Of a stretch of DNA of 64,000 nt, positions 60,153 through 64,000 are shown one piece after another. The stretch is taken from NCBI GenBank assembly GCA_963825555.1, contig CAWGTZ010000021.1, positions 31,124 through 95,123 of the forward strand, in the 5' to 3' direction. The first letter of the stretch is position 1. Every line of letters starts with the position of its first letter. The position numbers were made by a program, and so were the translations under genes. The stretch comes from JAGVSR01 sp963825555. GTDB lineage: Bacteria; Pseudomonadota; Alphaproteobacteria; Rhizobiales; Hyphomicrobiaceae. The notes beneath the pieces are model-generated. The model made no database searches. It was not told the origin of the DNA and was given only the letters and a program-made list of their open reading frames with translations.

Positions 60153-61274
60153 TCAAACCAACTCGATGCGGTTGTAGGGCATCAGGCGCGCGTGCGTGCC
60201 CATGTGCCGTCCTTCGCGCGTGAGAGTCTGGGCAAGCCAGCGTGCCTCGCTGTGAGATGCGCGATGGATCCGAAAGCCCCGCAAGCGTGTGGGCACCATC
60301 TGCAACCGGGCGATTTGTCCGGATTTGGCTATGATCTCGGGAAAATACAGGAGCCCCAGCTCGGGATGAAAGGGCTCATGTCCTCCGATCCCTTCGTAAT
60401 CTGTCAGGAGGTCACCGCACCCGAACAGAATGAGTTTTCCGCGATAGACCTCGATGCCTTTCACATGGTGGGAGGAGTGCCCCCAGACGATGTCGGCGCC
60501 TACCTCGTCGATGAGCCGATGCGCGAAAGAGCGCTCTTCGTCCCGAATCTCATAGCCCCAGTTCTCGCCCCAGTAGAGTGAGACTACGGTGAGATCGGCC
60601 CCGCCTCGCGTCGTTCGCACCGCGCGCGCGACAGTGTCTGCCGAACTCGCCGACAGATCGGACAGCATGTTGACCCCTGCGCACCCTGACTGTGCACGCC
60701 AGGATAGCGGAACACCCGCCGTCGGAAGCGCCCATGCGAAAACAACAATACGACGCTCGCTGCCCGCTACCGGGACGATGACGGGCGTGGCGGCTGTGAC
60801 ATGATCTTTGCCTGCCCCGACGGTCTTGATGCCGGCCTGACGGAGCATATTGAGAGTTTCCAGAAGTCCTCTTTGACCCCAATCCATGACATGATTATTT
60901 GCAAGTACGCAGCCGTCGATCCGCGCCGCTGTCAGGCATGGGACGTTCGCCGGGTGCATGCGATAGTGAACGGATTTGCCACGCATGGCCGCATCCGACG
61001 TTGTGACCGCCGTTTCCAAGTTGATGAGGCGCGCGGTAGGGGCGAAGCGTTGCAGTTCCGCGAGCGCATCGCCCCAGACATATTGGAAGCTCACGGTCCG
61101 TGGCAGGGTCACGCCCTTGCGTTCGGCAAGTGTTACGTAATCACGCGCCGATTTTATATGGCTTTCGTAAAGCTGGGGATCACTGGGATGCGGTAGGATC
61201 TGATCGATCCCGCGGCCCGTCATGACGTCACCGCTGAGAAAGATCGAGATCGTGTCAGAGCCACTCAAGCGCAT
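60153..61274 (-). CDS. capA: CapA-family (PGA_cap) metallophosphatase-like protein
   Basis: 373 residues from the ATG at 61274 (GCGGGGA upstream); upstream in-frame residues lack character. Conserved motifs of the family are ISIFLSGDVMTGRGID, LINLETAVT, CVLANNHVMDWGQRGL, VSLYWGENWGYE and IVWGHSSHHVKGIEVYRGKLI. CapA proteins take part in poly-gamma-glutamate capsule production in Bacillus, but many alphaproteobacterial members are of unknown role and no CapB/C is here. No signal peptide is evident. Confidence 0.83.
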   Translation of the reverse strand: MRLSGSDTISIFLSGDVMTGRGIDQILPHPSDPQLYESHIKSARDYVTLAERKGVTLPRTVSFQYVWGDALAELQRFAPTARLINLETAVTTSDAAMRGKSVHYRMHPANVPCLTAARIDGCVLANNHVMDWGQRGLLETLNMLRQAGIKTVGAGKDHVTAATPVIVPVAGSERRIVVFAWALPTAGVPLSWRAQSGCAGVNMLSDLSASSADTVARAVRTTRGGADLTVVSLYWGENWGYEIRDEERSFAHRLIDEVGADIVWGHSSHHVKGIEVYRGKLILFGCGDLLTDYEGIGGHEPFHPELGLLYFPEIIAKSGQIARLQMVPTRLRGFRIHRASHSEARWLAQTLTREGRHMGTHARLMPYNRIELV

Positions 61275-61320
61275 AATTATCCCCGCTCTCGCGAGGTTTT
61301 GAGCCGCGCGTCCACCGCGC

Positions 61321-61755
61321 TCAAGTTTCTGGCGGCGCGGTCCGCTCCTCGAATCCGAGGACCTCCTCTTCCGCCAGAACATCAGAGAGGCCCATCTTCT
61401 CCAGGCCTTCGGCCAGATAATCCCCCAGGAGGGGAATGCCCAACAGATAGTCTGCAGTCGGGTTTACACGTTCCGATTTGGCTGTCGCCACAGATTCATT
61501 CCATTGTTCTGCGTCGTACGTGCCGCGTCCTATCCAGGCGAGCGCAACAAGGCTCGCTTGCTCGTCATCATTGAGTCCGGCGATGAATTCCGCGAGCTCG
61601 GCCCTCAGAGAATCGTCGCCCAAATCCTCAAGAACGGTCTGCGCCTCGTCTTCTGCATTGGCCGAGGCGGGACTCTCATCCCAGGCCGCCACCTTGGCAT
61701 CGTATTCGCGCGCCCGGATGATGATATGCGCGACTTTTTCTGGCGAAATCTGCAT
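61321..61755 (-). CDS. DUF3775 family protein
   Basis: 144 residues from the ATG at 61755 (AGGAGATTG upstream). Typical sequence: ISPEKVAHIIIRAREYDAKVAAWDESPASANAEDE, ELAEFIAGLNDDEQASLVALAWIGRGTYDAEQW, and PTADYLLGIPLLGDYLAEGLEKMG. The family is common in Hyphomicrobiales, cytosolic and helical. Function unknown. Confidence 0.8.
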   Translation of the reverse strand: MQISPEKVAHIIIRAREYDAKVAAWDESPASANAEDEAQTVLEDLGDDSLRAELAEFIAGLNDDEQASLVALAWIGRGTYDAEQWNESVATAKSERVNPTADYLLGIPLLGDYLAEGLEKMGLSDVLAEEEVLGFEERTAPPET

Positions 61756-61848
61756 CGTCCTTACAATCTCCTGTGACGTCGATGCAGTTCGTCGCGCGCC
61801 GACCCGTCGGGTCATGCGTATCCTCTGCGCAAGAGCACGGCCGCCTTG

Positions 61849-62079
61849 CTAGTCGCGGTCCCTATCGAGATCGGAGCGCGAGAGGATCTCGCACAGGACA
61901 GCAACGGCGCCATGCGGCTGGTGATGTTCCGACCGGGTCATGGCGTCGTCGGCTGAAAGCCATGCCAAGGCTTCCTGCAATTCCTTAAGGCTTGCGCCCG
62001 TGCCGACGATCTCAAGGACGACGCTATCATCGATAGCCGGCCCGACCGCGCCCTGAACCGCGTCTCGAGTAAGTGGCAT
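61849..62079 (-). CDS. 76-residue protein of unknown function
   Basis: Starts at the ATG at 62079 with GAAGGAT upstream (ATG at 62094 possible). DSVVLEIVGTGASLKELQEALAWLSADDAM is the only clear helical segment; the C-terminus is charged. It is in line with the CBS and DUF3775 genes. No family recognised. Confidence 0.5.
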   Translation of the reverse strand: MPLTRDAVQGAVGPAIDDSVVLEIVGTGASLKELQEALAWLSADDAMTRSEHHQPHGAVAVLCEILSRSDLDRDRD

Positions 62080-62143
62080 GCGATCCTTCGTCATTTTGCT
62101 TTTTGCTGGGCTTTGGCGGGAAAGGCCCTGTCGCACGCTGGGC

Positions 62144-62560
62144 TTAGTGATGACCCGAAACGGCGGCTGCAACCTCGCCCGTAATTTCATGCGATGCGGC
62201 GTGGGATACGTCGCCGAGGCTCAGCATGCCTACCATCCGCTTGTTGCCGTCGAGTACGGGCAGGCGCCTGATCTGCTTCTGCTCCATGATGCGGACAGCG
62301 TCCTCCAGATCTTCACTATCGCGGCAGAAGACAATGCCCTTCGTCATCACATCGCGTGCGGTCAGCCGCGCAGCATCTTTGCCCTCGGCAACGGCGCGAA
62401 TGGCGATATCGCGATCTGTCACCATTCCGACGAGACGATCGTTTTCGCCGACCGGAATGGCACCAACGTCGAGATCGCGCATCTTCTGGGCGACGGTTTC
62501 CAGTGTGACCGTCGGCTCGACCCATTCGACGGTCTTGTGCATGGCTTCTTTGACTTTCAT
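62144..62560 (-). CDS. CBS-pair domain protein
   Basis: 138 residues from the ATG at 62560 (GGAG seven bases upstream; ATG at 62572 also in frame). Two CBS motifs are complete: KVKEAMHKTVEWVEPTVTLETVAQKMRDLDVGAIPVGENDRLVGMVTDRDIAIRAVAEG and ARDVMTKGIVFCRDSEDLEDAVRIMEQKQIRRLPVLDGNKRMVGMLSLGDVS. Such proteins bind adenine nucleotides and sense energy state. A divergent FNR-type box lies upstream at 62704-62717, about 145 bp from the start. Confidence 0.9.
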   Translation of the reverse strand: MKVKEAMHKTVEWVEPTVTLETVAQKMRDLDVGAIPVGENDRLVGMVTDRDIAIRAVAEGKDAARLTARDVMTKGIVFCRDSEDLEDAVRIMEQKQIRRLPVLDGNKRMVGMLSLGDVSHAASHEITGEVAAAVSGHH

Positions 62561-62703
62561 GGTACGCTCCATAGGTAGGCGGGACGACAGATCATTTCGC
62601 GAAAAGAATGCATTGGCCTCGGCACGCTACGCCATGCCGAGAATTTTGATCTCTTGGAAATGCCGTGCGTTACCTTTCGTGTTCCTCAATCACGCACCGC
62701 GCA

Positions 62704-62717
62704 TTGACCTTCATCAA
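62704..62717. promoter_or_regulatory. FNR/FixK-type box between the CBS and PfkB genes
   Basis: TTGAC-CTTC-ATCAA matches the TTGAY-N4-RTCAA consensus. It is about midway (145-150 bp) between the divergent starts at 62560 and 62862 and may control either or both under low oxygen. Confidence 0.55.
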
Positions 62718-62861
62718 TGCCGTGCTTCATTCAGATGTCTGTCGAAAGCACATGTATTTCACATGGGAGGTGCAGATTTCAAGGATGAAACAGGACCTGA
62801 TGCCTTGGAAATCGTAACTAGTCGACAGTTTCCGTCCGTCGAGTCAATCCAGAAGCCGCGC

Positions 62862-63815
62862 ATGACTCAATCACCCATCGTCACACTAACGCTCAATCCC
62901 GCGATCGATATCTCCGCCGAGGTGAATGAGCTCATGCCCTCAGTGAAGCTCAGATGTCAGAGCGCGCGCTATGAACCCGGCGGCGGCGGCGTGAACGTTG
63001 CCCGGGTCGTGAGGGAACTCGGCGGACAGGTGACGGCATTTCTCGCTACGGGGGGTGAAACCGGCCGGTGGCTCGCGGGCATGCTGTTGGAAGCGGGTAT
63101 CGACGTCATCGCCCAGGAGATCGCAGGCCTCACGCGGCCGAGCTTCCATGTGCGAGAGACCTCGACGGACAATCTCTATCGCTTAATGCTCCCAGGTCCG
63201 AAGCTCTCGGCGCGCTGCGCTGAAGATATCGAGCAGGCGCTGCTCGGAGTCATCAAGGAATTGCGGGGTGGCTACCTGGTTGTCAGCGGATCGTTTCCAC
63301 CCGGCATGCCGGGTGACTTTTTACCGCGGCTGGCCAGATCGTGCAGCACCGCAGGTGTCCGACTTGTGGTGGACACCTCGGGACCTGCCCTTGTCTCGCT
63401 CGTCGGCCGTGGCGCGTATCTCATTAAACCCAACGGCGAAGAGCTTGACGAGCTGAGGGCGGCTTTGGGCTGGCCCCGCGCATCGAGCCTGCATACTGCG
63501 CGCGGTTTGATAGCAAATGGCACCGCGGAGGTAATCGTCGTGACGCTCGGAGCTAATGGCGCCGTCCTGATTACACAGGACCGTGAATTTGAAGTCCCGG
63601 CCTTGTCCGTGCCGGCGGTCAGCCGTGTCGGCGCGGGCGATAGCTTCCTGGCCGGGGTCGTCTACGCCTTGGCGAGGGGAGAGGCGCTCGATAGGGCAAT
63701 GCAGAGCGGTATGTCAGCCGGCGCTGCGGCGGTCATGACGCCGGGAACGGCCCTCGCGCGGAGAGGTGACTATGAACGTCTGCTGTCCCAGTTGCAGACA
63801 ACCGCATCCGGATAG
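62862..63815 (+). CDS. 1-phosphofructokinase-type hexose kinase (PfkB family)
   Basis: 317 residues from the ATG at 62862. Motifs are TLTLNPAIDISAEV, CQSARYEPGGGGVNVARVVRELGG, the SGSFPPGMPGDFLPRL strand, YLIKPNGEELDEL, and the catalytic GAGDSFLAGVVYAL. PfkB/FruK-type enzymes phosphorylate fructose-1-phosphate, fructose-6-phosphate or tagatose-6-phosphate; I cannot choose between them. Linkage to an FNR-type box suggests a role in fermentative or hypoxic carbon use. A weak ribosome site precedes the ATG. Confidence 0.85.
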   Translation: MTQSPIVTLTLNPAIDISAEVNELMPSVKLRCQSARYEPGGGGVNVARVVRELGGQVTAFLATGGETGRWLAGMLLEAGIDVIAQEIAGLTRPSFHVRETSTDNLYRLMLPGPKLSARCAEDIEQALLGVIKELRGGYLVVSGSFPPGMPGDFLPRLARSCSTAGVRLVVDTSGPALVSLVGRGAYLIKPNGEELDELRAALGWPRASSLHTARGLIANGTAEVIVVTLGANGAVLITQDREFEVPALSVPAVSRVGAGDSFLAGVVYALARGEALDRAMQSGMSAGAAAVMTPGTALARRGDYERLLSQLQTTASG

Positions 63816-63959
63816 GCGAAGGGTATCCCTATCAGGTCCCCGAATGCGGAAAGGCCTCGCATGTTCGCAAATCCAGTTCCACGGGCGCCCCTGATCTGAG
63901 CGTCTTCAGCAGTCTTTGATGTTGGAGATTTGCCTACAGGGTATTTCGATCACGCGCGT

Positions 63960-64000
63960 TGGTTGCGGGGGCAGGATTTGAACCTACGACCTTCAGGTTA
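63960..64000 (-). tRNA. initiator tRNA-Met (CAT), 3' part only
   Basis: The minus strand of 63960-64000 carries the encoded CCA, the acceptor strand CCCCGCA, the T arm (GTAGG-TTCAAAT-CCTGC), the variable loop and the 3' half of the anticodon stem (ACCTG); the last base shown would be position 36 of the anticodon. A72 in the acceptor, unpaired with C1, is the mark of the bacterial initiator tRNA. The 5' half lies beyond the window. Confidence 0.85.

Noticed and set aside
1..64000. CRISPR arrays, insertion sequences or prophage
   Set aside because: No regularly spaced direct repeats, transposase, integrase or phage structural gene was seen. The only tandem repetition is the pqqA set and the repeats inside the puc-linked protein.

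Overview
The window is GC-rich DNA from an alphaproteobacterium, most likely a phototrophic, facultatively methylotrophic member of the Hyphomicrobiales. The evidence is a peripheral light-harvesting operon (pucB-pucA-pucC, 48.2-51.1 kb), an N-methylglutamate methylamine-oxidation locus (1-11.2 kb), a class I lysyl-tRNA synthetase, a PodJ-like polarity protein and several typical alphaproteobacterial small families (DUF6460, DUF952, BTLCP, 2TM). I cannot name the genus. I saw no insertion sequence, prophage or CRISPR array.

Region 1 (1-11.2 kb) carries methylamine use. On the minus strand mgdA-mgdB-mgdC encode N-methylglutamate dehydrogenase subunits; mgdC runs off the left edge. Divergently, amt, a 72-residue membrane microprotein, mgsA-mgsB-mgsC (N-methylglutamate synthase) and gmaS (gamma-glutamylmethylamide synthetase) follow on the plus strand. 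Together they take up methylammonium, couple it to glutamate, convert the amide to N-methylglutamate and release a C1 unit. The 283-bp divergent region has two strong inverted repeats.

Region 2 (11.3-27.5 kb) is mixed: an Omp25-like porin, a GMC oxidoreductase, a GlcG/HbpS-like protein, a TRAP permease pair without its binding protein, an HCF101-like Mrp with a C-terminal DUF971, a SpeD homologue lacking the catalytic residues, a Pro-rich AsmA protein, a thermonuclease, a quinoprotein-associated SoxYZ-like carrier, tRNA-Arg(CCG), trmO, and AraC- and MarR-type regulators.

Region 3 (27.6-47.7 kb) has polA and then three separate pqqA genes encoding the identical 29-residue PQQ precursor. Each has its own conserved upstream element and terminator. 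A beta-solenoid protein, the PodJ-like protein, a TauE/TIGR02186 pair with two apparent frameshifts, pdeM-lhr, pyrD, a DUF262/DUF1524 nuclease and lysyl-tRNA synthetase follow.

Region 4 (47.7-51.2 kb) is the puc operon. It has an FNR/FixK-type box upstream, an LH2 alpha subunit with an unusual long tail, PucC, and a translationally coupled 200-residue protein with five 16-residue C-terminal repeats.

Region 5 (51.1-64 kb) holds xdhC, cytochrome b561 with YceI, a ZIP transporter, a run of small stress-type and unknown proteins, CapA, a CBS protein, a PfkB sugar kinase with an FNR-type box between the two, and the 3' part of an initiator tRNA-Met gene at the right edge.

Three genes carry apparent single-base frameshifts (about 37.5, 37.85 and 54.62 kb). 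These may be sequencing errors or real lesions.
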